Below, one piece after another: positions 34,891-42,943 of a DNA stretch of 47,010 nucleotides; within the stretch, counting starts at the first letter, position 1, and each line of letters begins with the position of its first letter. The notes beneath the pieces were generated by a model. It was not told the DNA's origin. It worked only from the letters and a program-made list of their open reading frames with translations, and did not search any database. The DNA comes from Mesonia mobilis DSM 19841. GTDB lineage: Bacteria > Bacteroidota > Bacteroidia > Flavobacteriales > Flavobacteriaceae. The DNA lies in assembly GCF_000423405.1 (NCBI RefSeq), contig NZ_AUHX01000016.1, forward strand, positions 1 to 47,010, given 5' to 3'. The position numbers and the translations under genes are program-made.

Positions 34891-34922
34891 AATAAACAAA
34901 GTGTTTATTTGGTTTATTAAAC
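34891..34922. promoter_or_regulatory. Predicted operator of the SufR-like regulator
   Basis: Perfect inverted repeat AATAAACA-aag-TGTTTATT (34891-34909), followed by the smaller palindrome GTTTA-t-TAAAC (34912-34922). Four TAAAC/GTTTA half-sites thus lie in 32 bases. The first palindrome ends at the regulator start codon and covers the sod -33 box; the second lies in the sod spacer and touches the regulator -7 box. Binding would block both promoters. Confidence 0.6.
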
Positions 34923-34938
34923 AAAAGTAGTATATTTG
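34908..34938 (+). promoter_or_regulatory. Superoxide dismutase promoter (perfect Bacteroidota consensus)
   Basis: TTTG (34908-34911), 19-nt spacer, TATATTTG (34931-34938). Every consensus position and the spacing fit. Expected leader to the ATG at 34977 is about 30 nt. Confidence 0.75.
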
Positions 34939-34952
34939 TACCGTAATTAAAA
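34922..34952 (-). promoter_or_regulatory. Promoter of the SufR-like regulator
   Basis: On the minus strand: TTTT (34949-34952), 19-nt spacer, TACTTTTG (34922-34929). The -7 box is exact and the -33 box is one base off. It overlaps the sod promoter on the opposite strand. Confidence 0.5.
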
Positions 34953-34976
34953 GTTTAATTTTTAAATCTACAAGTT

Positions 34977-35588
34977 ATGAGTTATAAATTGCCAGAATTA
35001 CCCTATAGTTATGATGCATTAGAACCACATTTTGATGCGGCAACCATGGAAATTCATCACAGTAAACATCACCAAGGTTATACCAATAAATTAAATGCTG
35101 CTTTAGAAGAAGCAGGTTTAACCGATAAAAATATTGAAGATCTTTTTGGGACCACTTCTAAACTTTCTACCGGTATTCGCAATAACGGTGGTGGTTTTTA
35201 TAATCACAGTTTATTTTGGAGTGTTTTAAGTCCGAACGGAGGAGGAGAGCCTAAAGGTAAAGTAGCCGAAGCGATCCAAGAGACTTTTGGATCTTTTGAT
35301 GCTTTTAAAGATACCTTTAATAATGCTGCGGCTACTCGTTTTGGTTCAGGTTGGGCTTGGTTAATTGTTGATGAAAACAAGAAACTTAAAGTAACTTCTA
35401 CACCAAACCAAGATAACCCATTAATGGATGTTGCTACCGATAACGGAACTCCAATTTTAGGATTAGATGTTTGGGAGCACGCCTATTACTTAAACTACCA
35501 AAATAAGCGTCCAGATTATATTCAGGCATTTTGGAATATTGTGAACTGGGACGAAGTTGAAAAGCGTTATTTAGCAGCTATTTCATAA
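34977..35588 (+). CDS. sodA: Superoxide dismutase (Mn/Fe family)
   Basis: 203 residues, full length and without a signal peptide, so cytoplasmic. It converts superoxide to hydrogen peroxide and oxygen. Metal ligands are the histidine in [13 protein letters not shown] (His27), the histidine in [11 protein letters not shown], and Asp and His in [12 protein letters not shown]. The [11 protein letters not shown] context is nearer the manganese type, but iron or cambialistic use cannot be excluded. The promoter is ideal and shares an operator region with a divergent Fe-S-type regulator. Two hairpins lie downstream. Confidence 0.95.
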   Translation: MSYKLPELPYSYDALEPHFDAATMEIHHSKHHQGYTNKLNAALEEAGLTDKNIEDLFGTTSKLSTGIRNNGGGFYNHSLFWSVLSPNGGGEPKGKVAEAIQETFGSFDAFKDTFNNAAATRFGSGWAWLIVDENKKLKVTSTPNQDNPLMDVATDNGTPILGLDVWEHAYYLNYQNKRPDYIQAFWNIVNWDEVEKRYLAAIS

Positions 35589-35664
35589 TTTTTATTCCAC
35601 TTCTGGTTAGACTCGGCTTTTTCTGTTAAGTCGGGTTTAGCTCTTTTTATATTTTTAATTGAAT

Positions 35665-35697
35665 GCTTTTCTCTATACCTAGAGAAAAGCAGTTTTT
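35665..35697 (+). terminator. Terminator of the superoxide dismutase gene
   Basis: Perfect 11-bp stem GCTTTTCTCTA / TAGAGAAAAGC with loop tacc, followed by AGTTTTT. It shows that an ATG at 35663 is not the start of the next gene. Confidence 0.75.
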
Positions 35698-35698
35698 A

Positions 35699-35720
35699 GA
35701 AATTCTATCGATAGAATTTC
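35699..35720. repeat. Perfect 22-bp palindrome
   Basis: GAAATTCTATC / GATAGAATTTC with no spacer, directly after the sod terminator and 29 nt before the start of the DUF2480 gene. A T-rich tract follows (TTCCTTTTTT). It may be a second terminator hairpin or an operator for the downstream genes. Confidence 0.55.
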
Positions 35721-35749
35721 ACTCTTCCTTTTTTAATTCAACATATATT

Positions 35750-36253
35750 ATGAGTGATTTGCCCATCCGTAATCGAGTGGCAGAAGCGGGGATCTACGAG
35801 CTAAATTTACTGGAACTTCAGCCTGAACTTGATATAGAAACTTTAGATATAAGTCAATTTCTACACGAAGGTTTAATTCTTATTGAAAAAGAGTTTAAAG
35901 CTGCTATGCAACAATTTGACTGGTCGGTTTTTTCTGAAAAGATCGTGTGTTTAACCTGTACCACCGATGCGATTATTCCGCAGTGGGCGTATTTAATATT
36001 TGCTGAAAAGTTAAAAGGTATTGCGCTAGAAATTAGTTTAGAAAAGCCGGAATCAATTCAGCATAAAAAATGACAGAACGCTATTAGAGATGAAGATTTT
36101 TCAACCTATAAAGATCAGAAAGTAACTTTAAAAGCGTCGGCAGAAGTTCCCGAAGCCATTTATCTCACGGCCGCTTTACAACTTATGCCTATCGTAAAAA
36201 CATTAATGTATGGCGAGCCGGGATTACCAAAAGTAGTTTTTAAAAAGAAATAA
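35750..36253 (+). pseudogene. DUF2480 family gene interrupted by an in-frame TGA
   Basis: From ATG 35750 (MSDLPIRNRVAEAGIYEL) the frame runs 107 codons to TGA at 36071-36073. It then continues in the same frame for 59 more codons to TAA at 36251-36253. The extension (QNAIRDEDFSTYKDQ... LMYGEPGLPKVVF) has clear DUF2480 character, and the whole would be 167 residues, the usual family size. So this is a nonsense change, not a frameshift. The stop lies where, as I recall, relatives have an aromatic residue, so TGG to TGA is likely. The region where I recall a GxACSTVP motif here reads GEPGLPKV, suggesting a diverged copy. The FMN-reductase gene begins 1 nt after the TAA. Confidence 0.8.
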
Positions 36254-36254
36254 T

Positions 36255-36809
36255 ATGAAAGTTTTACTCTTTAACGGAACCTTGAGTTCTGCACAAGATA
36301 CTTCTGAACAAATCACCGATTACCTCAAAAATCATTTAGAACATTTAGGTTTTGAAGTTGTTGTTTTTCGACTTGCGGCGCACGATATTCCTTTCTTTGA
36401 TCCTCGCATAAAAGAAACTCCGGCGGCTGTAAAGCAAATGCTAGAAATTTTTCGTGAGTGTGATCGCCATATTCGGTTAACTCCGCTTTATCACGGCGGG
36501 ATGGTTGGTGCCATGAAAAATTGTTTAGATTGGTTAGTGCTAAGTGCACAAGAAAATTTTCCTTATTTAACATCAAAAGTCGTCGGTTTAATTTGTTGGG
36601 CTTATGGCGGCAATGCTGCTACAGGAATCGATGCTTTACGAACGATTGTTGCTAATTTACGTGCCTGGACTTTGCCTTATAGCATCCCGATTGTGCGCGA
36701 AGATCTATATGAACATCAAACCGCTAGTTTCACTGTTCTTTACCAAGAACGTTTTAAACGATTGAGTGAATTATTAGTAGAAGATACCTTACCCGTTTAT
36801 GGCCGCTAA
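36255..36809 (+). CDS. NADPH-dependent FMN reductase family protein
   Basis: 184 residues with a flavodoxin-like fold. The start MKVLLFNGTLSSAQDTSEQI matches the phosphate-binding loop of NADPH-dependent FMN reductases/azoreductases (family form GSxRxxS), and the second flavin motif is TPLYHGGMVGAMKNCLDWL. A later GLICWAYGGNAATGIDALR segment fits the family. Probable cytoplasmic flavoprotein reducing quinones, flavin or similar compounds. It overlaps the next gene by 11 nt and starts 1 nt after the broken DUF2480 gene, so all three were one operon. Confidence 0.88.
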   Translation: MKVLLFNGTLSSAQDTSEQITDYLKNHLEHLGFEVVVFRLAAHDIPFFDPRIKETPAAVKQMLEIFRECDRHIRLTPLYHGGMVGAMKNCLDWLVLSAQENFPYLTSKVVGLICWAYGGNAATGIDALRTIVANLRAWTLPYSIPIVREDLYEHQTASFTVLYQERFKRLSELLVEDTLPVYGR

Positions 36810-37296
36810 AGTAAATTTGAACTACCTGCAACAATTAATTAGGGAAACGATTTTGTATCCTAGTTTGGGAACTTTACCGTACACGATTATTGTTTTTTCT
36901 GCGGAAGAGGTTGAAGAAAAATACCCTTTTCAAGAAGAAGTTGCGTTTTACTTGGCATTTTATTTTTGGGATGAATATAATGAGGAAGACCTGGTCGACT
37001 TTTATAAAAACACCAAAGAAGCGCTACAGTTAGAAGGGCTGCAAAAAGCTTTATATGTAGAAAAAATTTTTCTTCAATTGCAAAACCCTGAAGAATATGA
37101 ATTTTGGTTATCTAAACAAATTGCCTCTGCGATCGGGAGGTTAAGCGGAAAACTTCAGCCTTATTTTCAATTAAAAGTCACCAATCCTAAAGAAACTTCA
37201 ATTTTAGAAAACGAACAATTGCTCACTCAACATCCAAAAATGAGTTTGTGCAACGTGTTGTGTTTAAAAAATAAAAAAGAGCTATCTGTAAATTAG
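36799..37296 (+). CDS. Hypothetical protein, 165 aa
   Basis: Soluble, acidic in the middle (FWDEYNEEDLVDFYKNTKEA) and predicted mainly helical, no signal peptide. Two cysteines lie near the end (SLCNVLCLKN). It overlaps the FMN-reductase gene by 11 nt, so it is translationally coupled to it and probably acts in the same process. I do not recognise the family. Its stop codon lies inside the loop of the terminator. Confidence 0.75.
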   Translation: MAAKVNLNYLQQLIRETILYPSLGTLPYTIIVFSAEEVEEKYPFQEEVAFYLAFYFWDEYNEEDLVDFYKNTKEALQLEGLQKALYVEKIFLQLQNPEEYEFWLSKQIASAIGRLSGKLQPYFQLKVTNPKETSILENEQLLTQHPKMSLCNVLCLKNKKELSVN

Positions 37297-37308
37297 ATAG
37301 CTCTTTTT
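37274..37308. terminator. Bidirectional terminator overlapping the gene end
   Basis: Perfect 14-bp stem AAAAAGAGCTATCT / AGATAGCTCTTTTT with loop gtaaatt. The stop codon TAG (37294-37296) straddles the loop and the right arm, so the left arm is coding. The minus strand also ends in a T-run, serving the convergent adhesin gene. Confidence 0.88.
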
Positions 37309-37339
37309 ATTCAGTAGTAATGGTAGTTGAATTTACCTC

Positions 37340-40300
37340 TTACTGAAAAAGTATTTTAGAAACCCCGTAGTTGGTTTGTTCACTGTTAATCTTTAAAAAG
37401 TAAACTCCGGTTCCCACATTTGGAGTAATGCGAAGGTCGTTTCTTCCTTCTTCTAAATTCATTTTTTGTACATAGACTTGTTTACCGGTAATGTCGAACA
37501 AACTAATCTCTGCAGAAGATTTTTCTTCACTATATAAAAGACAATTTAATTCTCCGTGTGAAGGGTTTGGGTAAACAATAAACTCATTACTCATATTCAG
37601 TAATAAATCTTCGTAACCAGATGGAGCTGTTTTTGCAAAAGCTACATTTTCGATCGTAAGATCTAAATCGTTCGTTCCTGCTTCCATGGGTAAAAAGGTA
37701 AAGCTAAGCATGGTGAGATCGTCTGCTGTGAGCTTTTGGTTAGTTCCTGTAGAAGTGAAAAACTCAAATGGAATGTAATAAGTTTGCTCGCTACTTTCTA
37801 CATTTATATTGGCTTTGTATTGTTTGCTCCAATCGTCGATCGAAGATTTAATTAAGCCTAATTCTAATAAGCCGCTACCTTTTGCTGTAAACGTAAGGTA
37901 ATTGTAATCGCTATAATCGGCAGCTAAACTTCCCGGTAATAAAGATTTATAAAGCGTTAGGTAATCATATTCACTATGCGCTTTGATACGCACATTTCTA
38001 TGAACAGCTAATTGATCTTCTTCGTAAACTCTTTCAAAATTGTTAGAAACCCTATATTCTTCAATCGTGGTATAAGTTGCGTCGTAATCTAAGCCCCAGT
38101 TACCATCGGCGTGATAGAATACATCTTGAATTTCACCATCAACCCTAATTCTTCCGTCGTATTCGTAACCATCTTTAATGTCGATGCTAATGTTTTGAAC
38201 AGCTTCAGATTTAAACGGATTGTAACGCAGCGCAAAACCGTTAGTTTCACTATAAACTTCATCCATATCAATTTCTACACTTTTATCAAGTTGGGTACTT
38301 TTCAGCTTTAAATTTAAAAGTGTATTGTCACGAGAAACTTTTGCGGCATAAGTGCGCGGCAGCTTTTCTTCTTCGTTTTGGATTACCGGTTGGTAAGCAT
38401 TTAAGTTATCTAAAATATCTTCAACCAATTTTACGGTGTAATCCGGTTTTGTAGACCATACCTGAAAATTATAAACCTCATTTGAGTTGAAGTAGCCATT
38501 TACATACCAATTGCTTTGCAGGCTGTAAAAGTCGTCTGTTAAATTTTCACCAACTGCAAAAGAAATAGCATATTCGGTAACTCCGTTTCTTTGCTTGATG
38601 GCTTGCATAATGAAATGATAACCTTCAATATTTTTTTGTTGAATAGTTAAAATCTCAGCTCCTTTTAATCGGTCACAAGAAGCTTTAGTATGGTTGTAAA
38701 CATCGTCGATGGTTTTGATGCCTAAAACAACTCCTTTAGTTTTTTCTTCAACAGAAAAATCTACACTTAATACTTCGTCGGCAACCGTATAATCTAAAAT
38801 GTCTGTAGGTGAAGAAATATTCGCAATATTGCCGGGTGTTAATTCTTCCGGAAACATTTCTAATAACGTAAGACCGCTTTGTCCACGATGGGTTAGTTTA
38901 GAAGTAAGTGCCTTTTTGTTGAATTGAGCTGCCTCAGCTTTATTGAATTTCGTAGGAACACTTTTTTTCTTACGTTGTAGGTACTGTCTTGCAACGGCAT
39001 CACCTAAGCTTTCACTTTCTAAACCACCGTCATTTCCGGTATTTACCTCGTCAGATTCGATCGTTACAGGAATGGTTGTAGTGTTTTCGCATCCGTTATT
39101 GTCGGTAGTATGTACATCAACTTCAAAATATCCTGCTTCTGTAAAATCGAAAGTTACCGTATTTTGGTTTGGGAAAAAGTTGCTATTTCCGTTAGAAACT
39201 TCCCAGTAATAATTGCTGAATTGGTTACTGTTCGTAAGTACAAATTCTTTAGTGACAACTCCAGAACCACTAGCGATAGTCGTTGCGGTAACCACAGCTT
39301 CTACTGTTGGAAAAACTTCAACCTGAATAGTTTTTGTGTCTGAACCATAGGTGTTCGTCGTGGTAAGTGTAACCGTGTAAGTTCCTGCAGCGGCATAAGT
39401 TTTTGTTGGGCACATTAAAGAGCTTGTGGTCCCATCTCCAAAATCCCAATGATAAGAAAAAGGAGCTTCAGGTTGATTGGTGCTTTCTGTATGTGAAGTA
39501 TTGTCGAATATAAATTCTTGGTCGTTAAAACATTGCTGCGTAGCGTTAATATTGAAATCTGCCGTTGGCGGAACTCCAGCTACCGGAGCGCAACCCGGTA
39601 AAGATGGTTCAAAAACCGCGTAATGCATCTCACCACCACTATGGATTAAAGATCTACCGATAACTTGCCCTTCGATATTCGATTGATTTACTGTTTTTAC
39701 AATGTCTGCAAATGGCGCGTAAACAGTACCTTCGATCGTTGAGTTTCCTTGTATGTTTAAGGTGGTTGTATTATAAAAGTTATAAAGAATATACGGGCAG
39801 TTTTGTAAACCAATTCCGGCTTGATTCCATACATTCCAGTTAAATGTACCGGCAGCATCTACATTAATAACAAGTACTTTAGAAGCACTTGGTTGATGGT
39901 TATAGGTGAAAACTTGTACATTATTTAAATCGTTACCGGTAACATTTAGGTAATTGATGCCGTTCTGTAGATTGATCTTTACCTGATTGGGTAGGTTGGT
40001 TGTTGGTATTGATTGTCCGTTAGGATTAGTAAGTTGAGCGTTTTCTGTACACTGAGCAATACTTGAAGATAAAGTACGCATTTCTTGAAAGGCACTTGCA
40101 AAATCTACGAGATTACCTTCGAAAACGGGATTATTGTTTACGCCAACATTTAACTGATTAGAATTTGCTTGTAACATAATTTTTGGAGAAGAATTATAGT
40201 TACTATTAGGCGTAATACGAATAGGAGATGCGGCATTATTTTGATCGTAATACCAAACGTAAGAACCTTGGCCGTCTCCAATTTTAATATATGTGTTTTG

Positions 40301-40603
40301 GTTGACCTGAAGTGCATTTCCTGAATTGTAATTCACTTTACCGCCAACAAGTAATCCTATGTTATTTCCGCCAACTTCAAAATTACCGGTATGGTTGGTG
40401 GCGACTTGATAGTTGCCTTGTAAGGTTAAATCTTTTCCTAAAGCTAGCGGTCCGTCGGTTTCATTAGTAGCTAATGTAGCATTTTCTTCAATAAAAACAT
40501 TAAAGCCTTTGGCAGGATCTGTAGGTGATTGGCTATATGATGGAAAAGATAAGCCAATTGCGAAAAGGGAGAACGTAATTAGCGTTTTGGTAATGTTGTG
40601 CAT
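37340..40603 (-). CDS. Choice-of-anchor A / PKD surface protein with type IX secretion tail
   Basis: 1087 residues. Signal peptide to about residue 24 (GLSFPSYSQ); a choice-of-anchor A domain (about 30-335, GFNVFIEENATLATNETDGP and STIEGTVYAPFADI); a PKD domain (about 345-430, YHWDFGDGTTSS) and a second PKD-like domain (to about 515). A region of unknown fold follows (about 560-1000), then a type IX sorting domain at the end (about 1010-1087, FIVYPNPSHGELNC, FDITGKQVY, GVYFLKI). It is thus sent through the Sec system and the type IX system to the surface or medium. An adhesin or matrix role is inferred. No neighbour shares its direction. Confidence 0.9.
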   Translation of the reverse strand: MHNITKTLITFSLFAIGLSFPSYSQSPTDPAKGFNVFIEENATLATNETDGPLALGKDLTLQGNYQVATNHTGNFEVGGNNIGLLVGGKVNYNSGNALQVNQNTYIKIGDGQGSYVWYYDQNNAASPIRITPNSNYNSSPKIMLQANSNQLNVGVNNNPVFEGNLVDFASAFQEMRTLSSSIAQCTENAQLTNPNGQSIPTTNLPNQVKINLQNGINYLNVTGNDLNNVQVFTYNHQPSASKVLVINVDAAGTFNWNVWNQAGIGLQNCPYILYNFYNTTTLNIQGNSTIEGTVYAPFADIVKTVNQSNIEGQVIGRSLIHSGGEMHYAVFEPSLPGCAPVAGVPPTADFNINATQQCFNDQEFIFDNTSHTESTNQPEAPFSYHWDFGDGTTSSLMCPTKTYAAAGTYTVTLTTTNTYGSDTKTIQVEVFPTVEAVVTATTIASGSGVVTKEFVLTNSNQFSNYYWEVSNGNSNFFPNQNTVTFDFTEAGYFEVDVHTTDNNGCENTTTIPVTIESDEVNTGNDGGLESESLGDAVARQYLQRKKKSVPTKFNKAEAAQFNKKALTSKLTHRGQSGLTLLEMFPEELTPGNIANISSPTDILDYTVADEVLSVDFSVEEKTKGVVLGIKTIDDVYNHTKASCDRLKGAEILTIQQKNIEGYHFIMQAIKQRNGVTEYAISFAVGENLTDDFYSLQSNWYVNGYFNSNEVYNFQVWSTKPDYTVKLVEDILDNLNAYQPVIQNEEEKLPRTYAAKVSRDNTLLNLKLKSTQLDKSVEIDMDEVYSETNGFALRYNPFKSEAVQNISIDIKDGYEYDGRIRVDGEIQDVFYHADGNWGLDYDATYTTIEEYRVSNNFERVYEEDQLAVHRNVRIKAHSEYDYLTLYKSLLPGSLAADYSDYNYLTFTAKGSGLLELGLIKSSIDDWSKQYKANINVESSEQTYYIPFEFFTSTGTNQKLTADDLTMLSFTFLPMEAGTNDLDLTIENVAFAKTAPSGYEDLLLNMSNEFIVYPNPSHGELNCLLYSEEKSSAEISLFDITGKQVYVQKMNLEEGRNDLRITPNVGTGVYFLKINSEQTNYGVSKILFQ

Positions 40604-40690
40604 CTTAGATTGGTTAATTTTTCACAAAAATAACTAAAATAGTTATGGGGTAAGTTACCTGATCTTGAAATGTTTATTGGTCTCAGAAAT

Positions 40691-40838
40691 GGGTTTAAAA
40701 CCCTGCAATTTTATTGCAGTACTTTAGTAATGCGAAAAAATATGTATAAGTTGCTTGAAATATTTCGTGTTGACAGTTTTTAAATAATAGGACTTTCAGT
40801 CCTTAGTCAGTACCAACCTCTGCACTTTTAGTGCAGAG
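40691..40838. repeat. Cluster of perfect palindromes (REP-like)
   Basis: In 150 bases: GGGTTTAAAACCC (40691-40703), CTGCAAT-ttt-ATTGCAG (40703-40719), TACTTTAGTA (40720-40729), AGGACT-ttc-AGTCCT (40789-40803) and CTCTGCACT-ttt-AGTGCAGAG (40818-40838). Three share a stem-ttN-stem layout with a TTT or TTC loop. The spacing and perfection suggest a repetitive extragenic palindrome cluster rather than one terminator, though it lies just behind the CapD-type gene. Confidence 0.65.
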
Positions 40839-40861
40839 TGATTTAGTTATGAAGCAAAAAG

Positions 40862-42796
40862 TTAATAGATGCGTTGTTGTTTTTTAGTTGATGGTGTTTC
40901 GTTTGAAGAGTAATTTATATATTCAGGAACCAAAGATTTTAAAGATTTTATAGTTCGTTCTTTTTCATTTAAGTTGATGAATTCTTCCAATTCAGCTAAG
41001 AGTGAACTTTTAGAAATATCAAATTCATAAGAAGACTTGGCAATCATTATTTTTTGATGATGAGTAGCAAGTGTAGTTTCTTTGTCTGCGAGTAATTCTT
41101 CATATAGCTTTTCACCAGGACGTAAACCAGTAAATTCAATTTTAATATCTTGGTTAGGAACTAAGCCTGTTAATCGGATCATATGTTGAGCGAGATCTAT
41201 AATTTTAATAGGAGACCCCATATCGAATACATAAATTTCGCCTCCTTTACCCATAGCTCCTGCTTCTAGCACTAATTGGCAAGCTTCATCAATCGTCATA
41301 AAATAGCGTGTTATTTCTGGGTGAGTGACAGTAACCGGGCCGTTATTTTCAATTTGTTTTTTAAAATGGGGGATTACTGAGCCGTTAGACCCAAGAACAT
41401 TTCCAAATCGGGTGGTAATGAATGAAACTTTATTTTCAGGATTGCTTGCTAGTGATTGTATATATAATTCTGCAGCTCTTTTAGAAGCCCCCATAATATT
41501 GGTTGGGTTGACAGCCTTGTCTGTAGAAACGAAAACAAATCGCTCAACTTCATAAGCCATTGATAGATCTGAAATATTTTTGGTTCCTTTAAAGTTAACA
41601 CTTAAAGACTCTAGAGGGTTGGCTTCCATCATCGGTACGTGTTTGTAAGCGGCACCGTGAAAAACTACTTCTGGAGTATGAGTTATGAATACCTCTTGGA
41701 GTCTGCTCTTGTCTCTAACGTTTGCGATAATCGTTTCAAAATTTAGAGTAGGATGTAATTTTAAAAGTTCAAGTTTTAATTCGTGTAAAGGAGTCTCTGC
41801 TTGATCTAAAAGAATTATTTTTTTAGGAGTGAAATTTATTAATTGTCTTACAATTTCACTGCCTATAGAGCCTGCCGCTCCAGTTACTAAAATTGTTTTA
41901 TCCTTGTAAATTTTGAATAACTTTTTGTTATTTAGTTTAATAGGGTTTCGTTGAAGTAAATCCTCAATATTAATTGCTTTCAGATTTTTAAAATCGGTGT
42001 GATCCCAGTCTTGTAATTTGGGGAGTTTGTAAATTTTAATTTTTAATTCTAAAAAATCGGTAATAATGGTATTTGAAGATTTTTGTAACTCCTTTAGTTT
42101 ATTATCACTTACAATGATCGATTTTGCATAATGAGTAGAATCTCTTACTTGTTTAAGATCATAGATCGGAAGATTAAAAATACGGTTATGTGATTTAGAT
42201 TCTTTTTTAGTCGGGTTTATAAAACCAATAATATCAAAGGAGCCAGAATTTTGCGATATTAAACCTTCTGCCATCGCCACATCAGAAGACGAAGTGCCTA
42301 AAATATAAGCTTTTGTAGATGGTTTTTGGGTTGCATTTAAAATTTCATAAATACGTTTAACTACAATACGAAAGAAAAATAGTAGTGAGTAAGCTATAAA
42401 ACCGTAAATAAAAACCCCCGCATCTACGATGAGTTTGTGTTCAAAAAAGTAATAATCTATTCTGTTAAATATTAAAACTGTAAGAGCGCAGCTCATAGTT
42501 ACTTGCAATTGCTTTATAGCATCTTTAAAGCTAGAATACCTAACCAAGCCCATATAAGACTTGTAAATAACAAAATAGAAAGATTGAATTACCAATAGAA
42601 TTAATAATTCCCAAGTAAGATAAAATATTTTAGAAGGAGAAGAGTCAACCGTAGAGATTAAAAAATACGCGCCGTTTGCGGCAACAAGACAAAGAAAAAG
42701 ATCAATTAAGAAAATAATCCATCTTGAGACGTAATTTTTTACAACTCTTCGGGCAATTTTAATAAGCCCTTGTTTTATGTATTTAAAAATCTTCAC
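40862..42796 (-). CDS. FlaA1/CapD-type nucleoside-diphosphate-sugar epimerase/dehydratase
   Basis: 644 residues. Four membrane spans in the first 150 residues, a Rossmann-like linker region (about 165-260), then the extended SDR domain (about 298-570). The NAD motif is GAAGSIGSE; the catalytic region reads STDKAVNPTNIMGASKRAAE, with Met-x4-Lys in place of the usual Tyr-x3-Lys, as in WbpM/PglF/FlaA1 4,6-dehydratases. It probably makes UDP-4-keto-6-deoxy-HexNAc precursors for capsule or O-glycans. The start is GTG at 42794-42796; a near-perfect promoter 18 nt upstream supports it. Divergent from the Wza/Wzc genes. Confidence 0.92.
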   Translation of the reverse strand: MKIFKYIKQGLIKIARRVVKNYVSRWIIFLIDLFLCLVAANGAYFLISTVDSSPSKIFYLTWELLILLVIQSFYFVIYKSYMGLVRYSSFKDAIKQLQVTMSCALTVLIFNRIDYYFFEHKLIVDAGVFIYGFIAYSLLFFFRIVVKRIYEILNATQKPSTKAYILGTSSSDVAMAEGLISQNSGSFDIIGFINPTKKESKSHNRIFNLPIYDLKQVRDSTHYAKSIIVSDNKLKELQKSSNTIITDFLELKIKIYKLPKLQDWDHTDFKNLKAINIEDLLQRNPIKLNNKKLFKIYKDKTILVTGAAGSIGSEIVRQLINFTPKKIILLDQAETPLHELKLELLKLHPTLNFETIIANVRDKSRLQEVFITHTPEVVFHGAAYKHVPMMEANPLESLSVNFKGTKNISDLSMAYEVERFVFVSTDKAVNPTNIMGASKRAAELYIQSLASNPENKVSFITTRFGNVLGSNGSVIPHFKKQIENNGPVTVTHPEITRYFMTIDEACQLVLEAGAMGKGGEIYVFDMGSPIKIIDLAQHMIRLTGLVPNQDIKIEFTGLRPGEKLYEELLADKETTLATHHQKIMIAKSSYEFDISKSSLLAELEEFINLNEKERTIKSLKSLVPEYINYSSNETPSTKKQQRIY

Positions 42797-42813
42797 TGGA
42801 CGCTAATAAAATC

Positions 42814-42844
42814 GAAAAGTACATATATTATTTATGGTTTCAAA
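42814..42844 (-). promoter_or_regulatory. Promoter of the CapD-type gene
   Basis: On the minus strand: TTTG (42841-42844), 19-nt spacer, TACTTTTC (42814-42821), one base off TAnnTTTG. It supports the GTG start at 42796, with a leader of about 12 nt. Confidence 0.55.
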
Positions 42845-42908
42845 GGACTTTACGGCTTATAGATTATTTTGCGGTTAATTGTAATTTTTCTAATTAATGA
42901 TTTATCAC

Positions 42909-42938
42909 TTTGCTAACTATAAAACTTACTTATATTTG
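42909..42938 (+). promoter_or_regulatory. Promoter of the Wza/Wzc operon, abutting the start codon
   Basis: TTTG (42909-42912), 18-nt spacer, TATATTTG (42931-42938). The ATG at 42944 follows after only 5 bases, so transcripts would begin at or within a base or two of the start codon. Confidence 0.65.
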
Positions 42939-42943
42939 CTTTT

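Noticed and set aside
36071-36073. TGA as a selenocysteine codon
   Set aside because: No hairpin of the needed type was seen right after it, and the family is not known to use selenocysteine. A nonsense change is simpler.
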